Shown piece after piece: positions 42,753 through 52,023 of a DNA stretch of 64,000 nt. Every line of letters begins with the position of its first letter. Position 1 is the stretch's first letter. Both the position numbers and the translations under genes were made by a program. The stretch is from JABGPL01 sp964387885 (GTDB lineage: Bacteria; Electryoneota; AABM5-125-24; Hatepunaeales; Hatepunaeaceae): assembly GCA_964387885.1 (NCBI GenBank), contig CAYLYZ010000016.1, forward strand, positions 1 to 64,000, given 5' to 3'. The notes beneath the pieces are model-generated. The model was not told the DNA's origin. It was given only the letters and a program-made list of their open reading frames with translations, and ran no database searches.

Positions 42753-43846
42753 GCCAGGAGGTCTCCCTCGGAGTTGATCTTTGAATACAAATCTAATGAA
42801 GCCCCTAAAACTTCAGAAACTTCCAATGATGCTACGTCTTCCCCTTTCTCAGCCAAAACAGCCGCAAATTGTACGCTGAGAGGATAAAAACGGTCATAAA
42901 CATCGTGATCCCCATTGTATAAGACGGAAACCGGAATCTTTCGCGCAATTGCAGCATGGACTATACCGGTATCGGGACTTATTAGCATTTCTGTCCTTGC
43001 AATAACCGCGACAGCATCCATGAAAGACTTTGTTTCGATCTTTTCGGCATAATCAAACTTTCCAGCAAGCTCGTCACATTGCTCTCTCTCCTGCGGAGCA
43101 CTGAGTATTATGATCGAAATCCCCGGTTTGGCATCTTTTATCCGGGTTATCAACTCTGACCATTTAGGCGATGTCCAGAGACGACGAGGATTTGAGGCTG
43201 AAAGGTTAATGGAAATCAACGGACTGTTCCCTGCTAATCCGGAGATACTCTCCCCTGCCATTCTCTCAGACTCGGAATCTTTACCAATATAGATATCGGT
43301 ATTGGCTTCCTCTGGATTACGCTTGAGTGGTGAGATCAGCTTCAGAATGGTGTGCACCCTGTGGTCTTTTTGGTCGTTATGTTTAACAGGATGTGTGAGT
43401 TGAGCGTTGTGACCGGGATGTTCAAGTCCAATCTTTATCGGGGCACCTGAGAGCACCATTAACATGCTTTCAGTAAAGGCTGGGTGAGGTTTTGGTAGAA
43501 AAACGATCTCCGGTCTAAATCTTACGATTTCAATAATTGAAACAAACCAGCCGGGGAGTTTTTTATATAAGAATACCCGATCAACTATCGGATCAACTGA
43601 GGCAACATCCAGGCTGGGTTTCGTAACGACTACGCCAATTTCTGTTTCAGGAAAATTACTGCGGATTTCACGGATCAGAGGGGTCACCATCAGGTAATCA
43701 CCACGCAGTACCGGTGCAAGGATCATTACTTTTTTAGGTGCAGAGTGGATTTCTGGCGAATCTCCCATCTTTCCCGATGAGATCTTCGCCAGGAATTTAA
43801 ATAGGATTCCCCGCCAATAGGGTCGCGAGAAGAATTTGTCAGCCAT
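42749..43846 (-). CDS. Heptosyltransferase-like GT9 glycosyltransferase
   Basis: A 365-residue GT-B enzyme of family 9. LRGDYLMVTPLIREIRSNF near residue 50 is the N-terminal donor signature (normally GDxxxxTP). ISPDTGIVHAAIARKIPVSVLYNG is the ADP-heptose binding motif near the C-terminus. Heptosyltransferases build the LPS inner core on the cytoplasmic membrane face. With the ligase gene next to it, a polysaccharide/LPS role is likely. A short SSGKMGDSPEI stretch and a Met/Phe start region precede the fold. Confidence 0.85.
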   Translation of the reverse strand: MADKFFSRPYWRGILFKFLAKISSGKMGDSPEIHSAPKKVMILAPVLRGDYLMVTPLIREIRSNFPETEIGVVVTKPSLDVASVDPIVDRVFLYKKLPGWFVSIIEIVRFRPEIVFLPKPHPAFTESMLMVLSGAPIKIGLEHPGHNAQLTHPVKHNDQKDHRVHTILKLISPLKRNPEEANTDIYIGKDSESERMAGESISGLAGNSPLISINLSASNPRRLWTSPKWSELITRIKDAKPGISIIILSAPQEREQCDELAGKFDYAEKIETKSFMDAVAVIARTEMLISPDTGIVHAAIARKIPVSVLYNGDHDVYDRFYPLSVQFAAVLAEKGEDVASLEVSEVLGASLDLYSKINSEGDLLA

Positions 43847-43871
43847 GTCTCACTCTTGTTGCGGGAGGTAA

Positions 43872-43895
43872 GGGCGAATGATTATTCACCCCTAC
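43872..43895 (-). repeat. GTAG palindrome supplying the glnS stop codon
   Basis: Arms GGGCGAAT and ATTCACCC (one mismatch) around GATT, followed by CTAC. Its TAG on the minus strand is the glnS stop (AAG TAG). Confidence 0.8.
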
Positions 43896-45589
43896 TTTTT
43901 TGCCTGCTTCTGAATTCTCGCCCATGTGTCTCTGAGGGTTGTTGTCCTGTTAAAGACAAGATGATCCGGAGATGAATCAAACTCATCGATGCAGAAATAG
44001 CCCTGCCGTTCAAACTGGCAATTATACCCTGGTGCTTCGTCTTTCAGGCTCGGTTCGAGTTTAGCTTCTGTAATGACTTCGAGCGAATCCGGATTTATGT
44101 TTGTTTTCCAGTCAACTCCTTCCTCGACCGCTTCGGGATTTTCTGCGGTGAAGAGATGGCTGAAAAGTCTGACTTCAGCATTCACAGCATGTGCTGCTGA
44201 AACCCAGTGCAACGTTGCTTTCACTTTCCTGCCATCGGGTGAATTTCCACCACGGGATGCAGGATCATAAGTGCAATGCAGCTCGGTGATTTCTCCAGTG
44301 TTTTCGTCTTTAACAAAATCAACACATTTGATGAAATATCCATAGCGAAGCCTCACTTCCCTGCCCGGTCCAAGGCGGAAGAATTTCTTTGGCGGATCCT
44401 CCATGAAATCCGCTCGTTCTATGTAGAGCTCCTTTGAGAAAGGCACTTTGCGCGTTCCTGCTGATTCGTCTTCAGGATTGTTGATAGCATCCATTTCTTC
44501 AACGAGATCATCCGGGTAGTTATCGATAATCACCTTGAGCGGGTTAAGAACTGCCATTCTACGAGGAGCTGTTTTATTAAGGTTCTCGCGGACGCTGTGC
44601 TCAAGCAGTGCAAAATCGACGGTGCTGTTATGTTTGGCAACGCCTGTCAGATCGAGGAAATTCCGAATAGATTTGGGAGTATAACCTCGTCTGCGCATTC
44701 CGGAAATCGTCGGCATACGTGGATCATCCCAATCGCTAACATGGCCTTCATCAACCAATTGGGTCAATTTCCGTTTTGAAACAACGGTATAGTTAATACT
44801 CATTCTTCCAAATTCGATTTGCTGCGGGTGAAAAATCTCGAGCTCATCAATGTACCAGTCATATAGAGGACGATGATCTTCAAACTCAATAGTGCATATA
44901 GAATGGGTAATACCTTCAATAGAATCTGACTGACCATGTGTAAAATCGTAGGTTGGATAGATACACCATTTGTCCCCAGTCCTATGATGCGAAGCACGCA
45001 ATATCCTGTACATAACCGGATCGCGCATATTCATGTTACCAGAAAACATGTCAATTTTGGCTCTCAGTACCCTCGTTCCATCCGGAAATTCACCGGCTTT
45101 CATGCGTTCAAAGAGATCGAGATTTTCTACAACTGAGCGGTTTCGATATGGGCTGTTAGTCCCGGATTCAGTCAGGGTTCCTCTTGTTTCCCTCATCTCA
45201 TCTGGACTTAAATCACAGACAAAAGCACTGCCCTTATTGATAAGTTTTACAGCATATTCGTAGAGTTGATCAAAATAATCCGAAGCGAAAAATAGCCTGT
45301 CCTGCCAATCAAATCCGAGCCACTTTATATCTTCGATAATTTTCTCAACATAAAGCGTTTCTTCTTTAAGTGGATTTGTGTCGTCAAACCGAAGGTTGTA
45401 AAGCCCATTGAACTCCTCAGCCAGACCGTAGCTCAGGCATATTGCCTTGGCGTGACCAATATGCAGATAGCCGTTAGGTTCCGGTGGAAAACGGGTGTGG
45501 ACTCGACCTTCGTTTTTGTTGTTCTCTCTATCCGCAATTATGATATTCCGGATAAAGTTTGATGGTGTTGTGTTTTCTGTCTCTTTCAT
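43892..45589 (-). CDS. glnS: Glutaminyl-tRNA synthetase
   Basis: A 565-residue class I synthetase. HIGH-type motif PPEPNGYLHIGHAKAICL is near residue 36. The KMSKS equivalent is VVSKRKLTQLV near residue 263. DTNPLKEETLYVEKI and TYDFTHGQSDSIEGITHS are GlnRS regions. The C-terminal anticodon-binding beta-barrels appear complete (to WARIQKQAKK). Length matches bacterial GlnRS. The stop lies in a GTAG palindrome. Confidence 0.95.
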   Translation of the reverse strand: MKETENTTPSNFIRNIIIADRENNKNEGRVHTRFPPEPNGYLHIGHAKAICLSYGLAEEFNGLYNLRFDDTNPLKEETLYVEKIIEDIKWLGFDWQDRLFFASDYFDQLYEYAVKLINKGSAFVCDLSPDEMRETRGTLTESGTNSPYRNRSVVENLDLFERMKAGEFPDGTRVLRAKIDMFSGNMNMRDPVMYRILRASHHRTGDKWCIYPTYDFTHGQSDSIEGITHSICTIEFEDHRPLYDWYIDELEIFHPQQIEFGRMSINYTVVSKRKLTQLVDEGHVSDWDDPRMPTISGMRRRGYTPKSIRNFLDLTGVAKHNSTVDFALLEHSVRENLNKTAPRRMAVLNPLKVIIDNYPDDLVEEMDAINNPEDESAGTRKVPFSKELYIERADFMEDPPKKFFRLGPGREVRLRYGYFIKCVDFVKDENTGEITELHCTYDPASRGGNSPDGRKVKATLHWVSAAHAVNAEVRLFSHLFTAENPEAVEEGVDWKTNINPDSLEVITEAKLEPSLKDEAPGYNCQFERQGYFCIDEFDSSPDHLVFNRTTTLRDTWARIQKQAKK

Positions 45590-45734
45590 TTTTCGCTTTT
45601 CCGTTTATGTTTTGTCTGTATTTCTACAGAATTGTCTTTACTTAATTAGGTTTTAGTGTATTAATCAAAATGCTTGCATTTAAGCACTGTAACAGTACTT
45701 AAAAGTATTTTCATCCCCAAAAACCACCTAACCG

Positions 45735-45905
45735 TCATTCCGGCGAACGCCGGAATCCAGAGGAACAACCTAAGCTTAAAGTTCTGTATACTCCGTTCAG
45801 TTACCTTTAAGCATAAATAATAAAATAAGATAAGATAAGCTCGCAAAAGGATACATTCATCTGTTTGGAACTTCTCTGGATTCTGGCGTTCGCCAGAATG
45901 ACGTC
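45735..45905. repeat. Inverted pair of CCGGCGAACGCCGG-type repeats
   Basis: CGTCATTCCGGCGAACGCCG at 45733-45753 and its reverse complement-like CTCTGGATTCTGGCGTTCGC at 45877-45903 face each other, a REP pair (BIME) around ~125 bases without visible genes. Confidence 0.75.
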
Positions 45906-46044
45906 GTGATCGAAGCATCTACACACCCATGAATTTCTTCTTGTTGCATTGGACAGGAGCAAACTATTTCCCTGAAATCGGTAAATATCCTTACACCTGA
46001 GCACCAACTCTCACATTTCAAATCATTCGTTTATTCAACAAATC

Positions 46045-47490
46045 CTACCTAATTAACATCACACTCTTTGAGCTTATTTCCTTTTGTGCCTCAAGCTTGA
46101 TCAAATACTGTCCTGAAGGGACATCTCCTGCATCCCAAATAAACTGGTGTTTCCCCGCATGTTTGTACATGTGTTCAAACAGATCAAGTTTCCTTCCCAT
46201 CAAATCATACACTCCAAGTTTGATACTCATTCTTTTGGGAAGTGTATAGTTGATTGTGGTTGATGAATTGAAAGGATTTGGATAAATATCATGCAATAGA
46301 ATCTCACCTGGATAATAAACCTCCGGAGGCTCGTTTATCCCATTCAACACCGGATCTGGTCCTGTTTTTACTATCCAGAAGTTATTTACAATTTCACCAC
46401 AAAATGCATAACTATCATTTTCAATGGTAAATCCAGCAATGCAGCTTTCTTCCGCTGCAATGCCTAGAAACAACTCCCAAAGCATGTTCCCAGCGGAATC
46501 TGTTCTTACTATAAAAAAATCATCTCCAAATTGATGAGATCTATCAGGTGATCCACCTTCACCGACAGCAATAAATCCATGGTCATTTGTTTCAAATACT
46601 GAATAACATACGTTGCTCCTAATATATCCAAATTGACTTTCCCATTCCATTTCACCCAGAGAGTCTGTTTTAACCACCCAATAATTACCTTCAAAATTAT
46701 CAATAAGCGTTTTACCACCAAGAAAATACCCGCCATCTTCGGTTTGAATCAGCGTTTCTCCCCTGTCAGTGGCCACTGTCCCATAAGTCTCCTGCCACTC
46801 GATCTCACCACGTTCATCCGTTTTGACAAGATAAAAATCATGCATCCCAGCACCTAAGGAGGAAGTCCTGCCGGTTGCTGCATATCCACCATCCCTCGTC
46901 ATAACAACGGATTTCAAGTTTGAGCTACCACCATATCCACGAATCCATTGAAGTTCACCGTTTTTATCAAGTTTCAAGAGGCGTCCGGAACCACCTTCAA
47001 CCTCTCCTCCCCCCAAACCGCAAACTATACATCCTGAATCCGGTGTTGCAGCAACATCATATAACTCTCTGGTAACACTCGGGAATACAACTGACCAGAG
47101 CGAGTCTCCATTTTCTGTTACCCTCATTACCCAGCCATTATACGTACCATGATCTCCATATGAATTGGTCTCACCCACAAATACTATACTGCTATCAGTC
47201 ATTTCAGATATGCCATAAATCTGATCTCGCAATCTTCTCTCCTGTATTTCACGTCCATACAAACGCTCCCAGACTTTTTCCCCATCGGAATCAATCCGCA
47301 TCACTAGCGCCTGGGAAGTGCCCCTAATTGTACTATATCCAGCAAGAAGTATTTCATATTCATTTGTAATGCAGGCTGCCCGGCACTCGTCGTTCTGCCA
47401 CCTGTAATCATATATGCCTGACCAGAGAGAATCGGGCTGGGCATATATAAGCTTTGACAGAATCAGGAATATGAATATGGCTCTTTTCAA
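46045..47490 (-). CDS. Secreted beta-propeller-like protein with type A sorting domain
   Basis: A 481-residue exported protein. Signal peptide MKRAIFIFLILSKLIYA. At least seven repeats of the form DGGYxxxG/MRIDSDGEKVWE/VKTDERGEIEW suggest a delta-60-type or WD-like propeller. The last part is a sorting domain (YPNPFNSSTTINYTLPKRM to SKSVMLIR). A surface role is likely. No RBS of note. No neighbours in the same orientation nearby except GH30 at 47.8 kb. Confidence 0.85.
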   Translation of the reverse strand: MKRAIFIFLILSKLIYAQPDSLWSGIYDYRWQNDECRAACITNEYEILLAGYSTIRGTSQALVMRIDSDGEKVWERLYGREIQERRLRDQIYGISEMTDSSIVFVGETNSYGDHGTYNGWVMRVTENGDSLWSVVFPSVTRELYDVAATPDSGCIVCGLGGGEVEGGSGRLLKLDKNGELQWIRGYGGSSNLKSVVMTRDGGYAATGRTSSLGAGMHDFYLVKTDERGEIEWQETYGTVATDRGETLIQTEDGGYFLGGKTLIDNFEGNYWVVKTDSLGEMEWESQFGYIRSNVCYSVFETNDHGFIAVGEGGSPDRSHQFGDDFFIVRTDSAGNMLWELFLGIAAEESCIAGFTIENDSYAFCGEIVNNFWIVKTGPDPVLNGINEPPEVYYPGEILLHDIYPNPFNSSTTINYTLPKRMSIKLGVYDLMGRKLDLFEHMYKHAGKHQFIWDAGDVPSGQYLIKLEAQKEISSKSVMLIR

Positions 47491-47617
47491 TATAAAACTC
47501 GAATTGTGCTCATTTTCTTTTGAAAGTTTTTTCGGTTGCTATTTGTCTGGATTCTGTTCTCTGCGATTCACAGCGGAAACGATTACCCGGTTGCCAGTGT
47601 GTCCGAGAATAACACAA

Positions 47618-47706
47618 AGCAAGAATTTCATTCTTGCTCCTCATTCACGTGAAACGGGAATCCGGAATTTTCAACAGCTTACTGGATTCCCAATCAAGTT
47701 GGGAAT
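47618..47706. repeat. Two dispersed hairpin repeats
   Basis: 47618-47662 is an inverted copy of the 71-116 element. 47686-47706 has arms ATTCCCAA/TTGGGAAT around TCAAG, followed by GAGGAG, and resembles 51947-51967. Confidence 0.7.
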
Positions 47707-47766
47707 GAGGAGAGATTGAGACATTCTGCATTCTCAGACACACTGGTGCGCGGGAATGACAGATAC

Positions 47767-49440
47767 TTACTTTATCAGGCAAATCTTTTTTACAATTCTC
47801 TCTTCCGTATTCAAGCTCACAAAGAAAATCCCTGCGGGATATCCGGTTGCGTCGAATTCTAATTTGTGAATTCCGGCTGAATATTCTCTATTCGTCAGGC
47901 TTTTTAATGTCTCTCCGGAAATGCTCAGTATGTTCAGACTTACTTTAGATGTATACTGCAGTTCAAACTCGATTTGAAGTTTTGAGTTGAACGGATTTGG
48001 GTAGCATCTCAGAATACTGAAATCTGCGGGAACCGAAACATCCGGTTCAACGGCTCTATGTCCCACAGGAACGATAAAAGTGCTTATCGAATTGGATACT
48101 ATCTCGACTTCAAAACCATTATCATCATATTGAAGCGCATCCTGTTCGCCATAATTCTCGCGTGCAGATGTTCTGATATGTTCAATTTCACCAGAAATCA
48201 ACTCCAAATTGAAATTAGTCGCAATCGCTTCTTCAGTCCTGTTAAACGCAACAATTACAATATCATCTTCATACCTGAACCCGGCAGTTAACAGGTTTTC
48301 GTCGTCACTTTCGGTTTCAATCCTGATTGACCCTTGTGGGATATTGTTTGTCCATTGCTTCATGCAGTGGTAGCGCGGGAAGACTTCAACTTCATTGGTG
48401 CGTGGTGCTAAAGAGATCACCCCTTGTGATTTGTTCTGTTCCGATTCATCCGGGTGGATGTATTGCCAGTAATGCCATGCCGTAACATTTCCCTGAGTTA
48501 CCGCTGTCCACATAAGTAATGCAACTTTTAGTCCTTCCACGATATCTTCAGTCGCCTGATTATTCCCTCCGATAAACATCTCCGTTTCCCAGACCGGGAC
48601 ATTGTACTCGGCAGCCATATTTCTCAATCCTGCCCAATCATCTGCCGGACCGGTTCCATAGACAATCAACTGGTCGCCATACTGATGTGTTGTAATCTTA
48701 TCTAAGTATGAAGTTGCAACCGAGTCGGCAAAGGTCACGGGTAGATATCTTGTTAAACAACCTCTGTCCCCGGTAATGTGACCACTTTCAGGTCCGATCA
48801 GCATTACATCACCCAGGTCATTTTCTTCAAAAGTCCGACCAACGATACTCAGAATATCCCGATAAGCCTTTGGTGAAGTTGAAGTCGATTCATAATTTAC
48901 GTTGTTATGAGGCCAGCCCGGTTCGTTGAAGATGCTGACAGCGTCGATTGTTATATCATAGTCGCTTCTCATGTGCGAGATGTAGTATGTCAGATAATCC
49001 GCGTAATCCTGGTAATGCTCCTCGAGAACATTACCGGCATGTCGAGCATCGTTGTTGTCTTTCATCCAACCGGGTGGGCTTGATACTTTCAACCAGATTG
49101 TGTTGATTTTTCCGCGTTCGAGTGCTTCAGTTACGATCATACGCTGAATTGCCATGCATCCCCAGTTGTAATCTCCATCTTCCTCGGTTTGGAAATCCGA
49201 ATATAGCCTTATGCAGAGGATGTTAGTTCCAAGATCATCGTATACTAAATCGAAGGCTCTTTCACGTTCATCCGCAGGCATCCTCCCAATTCTCTCTTCG
49301 TAGAAATTGGAAGATGCGCCCCAGCCTTCCATTGTCTGGTATTCGATTTCGGGATCAACGACAATTTCAGCTGAAAAAGCTGGGATAGAAACCGCCAGAA
49401 TCAACAGACAGGATGCAAATCTAATTATCTTTCGAAACAT
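47767..49440 (-). CDS. Secreted GH30 family glycosidase with type A sorting domain
   Basis: A 557-residue secreted glycoside hydrolase of family 30. Signal peptide MFRKIIRFASCLLILAVSIP. Catalytic TIM-barrel: EGWGASSNFYE, SSPPGWMKDN, VSIFNEPGWP (acid/base Glu near 177) and VPVWETEMFIGG (nucleophile Glu near 283). A beta-sandwich side domain follows, then sorting domain CYPNPFNSKLQIEFELQ to VKKICLIK. Family 30 splits into glucocerebrosidases, xylanases and endoglucanases. The actual substrate is unknown. Start ATG 49440 preceded by GGAG six bases upstream. An earlier Met (49494) is an unlikely extension. Confidence 0.9.
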   Translation of the reverse strand: MFRKIIRFASCLLILAVSIPAFSAEIVVDPEIEYQTMEGWGASSNFYEERIGRMPADERERAFDLVYDDLGTNILCIRLYSDFQTEEDGDYNWGCMAIQRMIVTEALERGKINTIWLKVSSPPGWMKDNNDARHAGNVLEEHYQDYADYLTYYISHMRSDYDITIDAVSIFNEPGWPHNNVNYESTSTSPKAYRDILSIVGRTFEENDLGDVMLIGPESGHITGDRGCLTRYLPVTFADSVATSYLDKITTHQYGDQLIVYGTGPADDWAGLRNMAAEYNVPVWETEMFIGGNNQATEDIVEGLKVALLMWTAVTQGNVTAWHYWQYIHPDESEQNKSQGVISLAPRTNEVEVFPRYHCMKQWTNNIPQGSIRIETESDDENLLTAGFRYEDDIVIVAFNRTEEAIATNFNLELISGEIEHIRTSARENYGEQDALQYDDNGFEVEIVSNSISTFIVPVGHRAVEPDVSVPADFSILRCYPNPFNSKLQIEFELQYTSKVSLNILSISGETLKSLTNREYSAGIHKLEFDATGYPAGIFFVSLNTEERIVKKICLIK

Positions 49441-49708
49441 ACGAACTCCATTCAAGTTATCGACGATCTTTGAGTCAGTTGACTCCCGAAGCATTTGAAA
49501 TACTCACTTTTTCAGATTGCACGTCGTTCCCGCGAAGGCGGGAGTCCAGTAGGCAATTGTGTTTTATTAGTTAATCTACCAGTCAGGTGTCCTCATCCTG
49601 ACAGTTAAGTTGTTGTTTTTCCGTCAGGTGAGGACGCTTGACGGGCACTCGTAGTGCATTTCAATTTTCCACAGATATCATTTTACAGAAGTTGTTGTTA
49701 TTTAAGAA

Positions 49709-49755
49709 ATCCGCTATCCAGCGGATTAACAAGCAGGAATGCTTGTTCCACCTAC
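49709..49755 (-). repeat. Compound two-hairpin GTAG element, copy 1
   Basis: Hairpin ATCCGC/GCGGAT around TATCCA, then AACAAGCA/TGCTTGTT around GGAA, then CCACCTAC. Same order as 49944-49986 and 54116-54159. Confidence 0.7.
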
Positions 49756-49853
49756 ATCAAATTCTCTGACAATCTGGATCGCAAGTATGACGGTGCGATG
49801 ATAGTCTCTATCTGCACACGAAATAACACTTACCGCAAAGATTCAGAAATAAA

Positions 49854-49875
49854 TGGCAGACGAGGGCGTCTGCCA
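49854..49875. repeat. GCAGACG-type palindrome
   Basis: Arms TGGCAGACG and CGTCTGCCA around AGGG, followed by ACGCGA. Confidence 0.75.
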
Positions 49876-49943
49876 ACGCGATTCTGATATTACTATCAAT
49901 CCTGAGATTGACGGATTCTTAAATTAACAACAACTTACATAGA

Positions 49944-49986
49944 ATCCGCTTTGCCGCGGATGGTCGGACAAGAATGGCTGACCTAC
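49944..49986 (-). repeat. Compound two-hairpin GTAG element, copy 2
   Basis: Hairpin ATCCGC/GCGGAT around TTTGCC, then a degenerate GTCGGACA/TGGCTGAC hairpin, then CTAC. Confidence 0.65.
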
Positions 49987-50108
49987 TGATTCGATCTCTG
50001 ATTAACTGAACTCCGCTCTATGCAAGGTGAATTAATCTAAATCTACTTTCGTGAAAAGGCAAGTTTTGTGCCTAAGCTAAATCAATAAACTGCAGAGTAC
50101 AAAAATAC

Positions 50109-50138
50109 AATCGGGGACGTAATGCTACGTCCCCGATT
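50109..50138 (-). terminator. Citrate synthase terminator
   Basis: AATCGGGGACGTA and TACGTCCCCGATT around ATGC, a perfect 13-bp stem, followed on the minus strand by GTATTTTTG. Confidence 0.88.
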
Positions 50139-50192
50139 ATCTAATCAGTTAAACTGATCTGCTATTTCATCAGGTTTATAGCATCGTTCAAA

Positions 50193-51491
50193 TTAAGCGT
50201 TAGCTTGAATCCACTTTGTGGAAACTGACTTCGGACGGGTAAGTGCTGTACCCATGGCGCGATTAACGATTAATTGTGACAGCATACCCATTGCGCGGGA
50301 AACACTGAACAGAACCGTGTAATACGGGAATTCGGTGAGACCATAATGATAAAGAAGTGCACCTGAGCCTGCGTCGACGTTTGGCCAGAAGTTTGCGATC
50401 GGGTTCTTACCCTTTGCAACGCGTTCGGCTGAGAACTCTTCCAATACCTTAGGAACGACAGTAAAGATTGTGTCAACACACTTGAATACCGGATCGTTCG
50501 GCAGATATTTGTGGCCGAATTCATTGAAACCTGTGAACCGTGGGTCAGTTACACGCAGGACGGCATGACCGTAACCCGGGACAACCTTACCGGCACGCAG
50601 TGTTTCAAATGCGAAATCACGCATCTGATCAGGTGTCGGAACACCGTCAAATTTGTCCATAAGCTCAAGAACCCATCCCAAGCATTCCTGATTTGCAAGA
50701 CCGTGCAGAGGACCGGCAAGACCGTTCAGGCCAGCTGATACTGCATAGTATGCGTCAGACAGTGCTGAACCGACTGTGTGGCATGTGTTGGCTGAAACGT
50801 TTCCGCCTTCATGGTCACAATGGAAGTTCAAGTACAGGCGCATTAACTTGGCAAAGTCACCTGTGGGATCTGGTAAACCGAGCATACGGGCGTAGTTTGC
50901 ACCCCAGTCGAGTGTTGGCAGATAATCAATGGGTTCACCCTTTCCGTAGCGAATGCGGTAGACACCGGCAGCGATTCCGGGAAGCACGCCGAGAATACGC
51001 AGTGCATCTTCCATCATTGGAATCCAGTATTCGGCTTTGGTCATACCCTTATCGTACCATGCGCGGAACGCTGATTCTTTTTCCATGCAAAGAATGGCAG
51101 TGTTGAGCATGCACATTGGGTGCGAGTCCGCTGGCATTGATTCAAGAACGTCCCATACATAATCGGGAATATGTGACCGTGCCGCGAGGTCGAGTTGCAG
51201 TGCTGCAGTTTCTTCCTTGGTCGGTTTTTCACCTGTAACCAACAGATAGAAAATCTCTTCCGGCCAGAGTTCTTTCAATGTGAGCAGGGGATGTTCGCGG
51301 ATGATCAGACCTTTGTCGGGTTCGACGACTGAGGTGTCACAGATCATGCCTTTAATACCACGCATACCACCATAAGCTTGCTTTACGGTGACATCAGCAA
51401 TTTTGTTGTTGCCTTTTTCTTTTGCAAGAATTCCAAGTTCCTTACGTAGTTCAGGAACTTGAGCGGCAAATCTTTCTTGTAATGTTGCCAT
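50193..51491 (-). CDS. gltA: Citrate synthase, mitochondrial (type I) form
   Basis: A 432-residue citrate synthase condensing oxaloacetate and acetyl-CoA. Catalytic motifs: NGLAGPLHGLANQE (His), VPGYGHAVLRVTDPR (His) and NVDAGSGAL (Asp). AYGGMRGIKGMICDTSVV, CDHEGGNVSANTCHTVGSAL and PYYTVLFSVSRAMGML are close to mitochondrial enzymes and unlike E. coli-type GltA. AAGGAG precedes ATG. Leader of about 135 bases. Monocistronic with its own promoter (51633-51661) and terminator. Confidence 0.95.
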   Translation of the reverse strand: MATLQERFAAQVPELRKELGILAKEKGNNKIADVTVKQAYGGMRGIKGMICDTSVVEPDKGLIIREHPLLTLKELWPEEIFYLLVTGEKPTKEETAALQLDLAARSHIPDYVWDVLESMPADSHPMCMLNTAILCMEKESAFRAWYDKGMTKAEYWIPMMEDALRILGVLPGIAAGVYRIRYGKGEPIDYLPTLDWGANYARMLGLPDPTGDFAKLMRLYLNFHCDHEGGNVSANTCHTVGSALSDAYYAVSAGLNGLAGPLHGLANQECLGWVLELMDKFDGVPTPDQMRDFAFETLRAGKVVPGYGHAVLRVTDPRFTGFNEFGHKYLPNDPVFKCVDTIFTVVPKVLEEFSAERVAKGKNPIANFWPNVDAGSGALLYHYGLTEFPYYTVLFSVSRAMGMLSQLIVNRAMGTALTRPKSVSTKWIQANA

Positions 51492-52023
51492 TAGTTTGAC
51501 TCCTTAAGATTATATTCATCAACCAAGATTATGAACCTTAGGCTGTTACTGGGGAAAACAACATCAGGATTAAATGATATCACAGAGTTTTCCACAGTTA
51601 AGACCTCTTACCTTTTTACTCCAAGTATATTATAATAGAACTATTTGAATTGAAAGTCAAGAGCGAGTACGAGAAAAATTTCACATCAGCTCCGGTTATT
51701 GCTCAGTAACGGTTTTTTAGTGACTGAATAGAAGTTAAGAAATTTCAATTCTGATCCATGTGGTTGGGTCTATGTGTCAATCCTGGATGGTTCAAATTTT
51801 TTTTAGATATGTCTCTGACATTCAATCTGAAGCTCTTCATTAGGTGTGGACTGAACAGAGACCTGCTAATTAATTATCCGAATTGCGTTATTGGTTAGTT
51901 TAAGTAAAATGAAGAGAATAAAACTCAAGACGTTTAATATTTATGGATTCCCAATCGAGTTGGGAATGAGGAGTCGAGTTAATGAGCAGTTCAAGTTGTT
52001 GAAGCGTTTGGAGAGAATTAATA
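51492..52023. other. Intergenic region
   Basis: Besides the gltA promoter and the ATTCCCAA/TTGGGAAT hairpin at 51947-51967 I see nothing I can support. Small reading frames here have no RBS or recognisable product. Confidence 0.5.
51633..51661 (-). promoter_or_regulatory. gltA promoter
   Basis: The minus strand reads TTGACT (51656-51661), 17 bases, TATTAT (51633-51638), ahead of a ~135-base leader. Confidence 0.75.

Larger units (their letters stand above)
49441..50108. other. Intergenic repeat-rich region
   Basis: About 670 bases without a gene. It holds a CCCGCGAAGGCGGG repeat at about 49528, GTCAG-type palindromes at 49581-49602 and 49622-49644, two compound hairpins (49709-49755, 49944-49986) and a GCAGACG palindrome (49854-49875). 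Confidence 0.6.

Noticed and set aside
45661..46007. Two small minus-strand ORFs
   Set aside because: They run through REP-type repeats and have no recognisable product.
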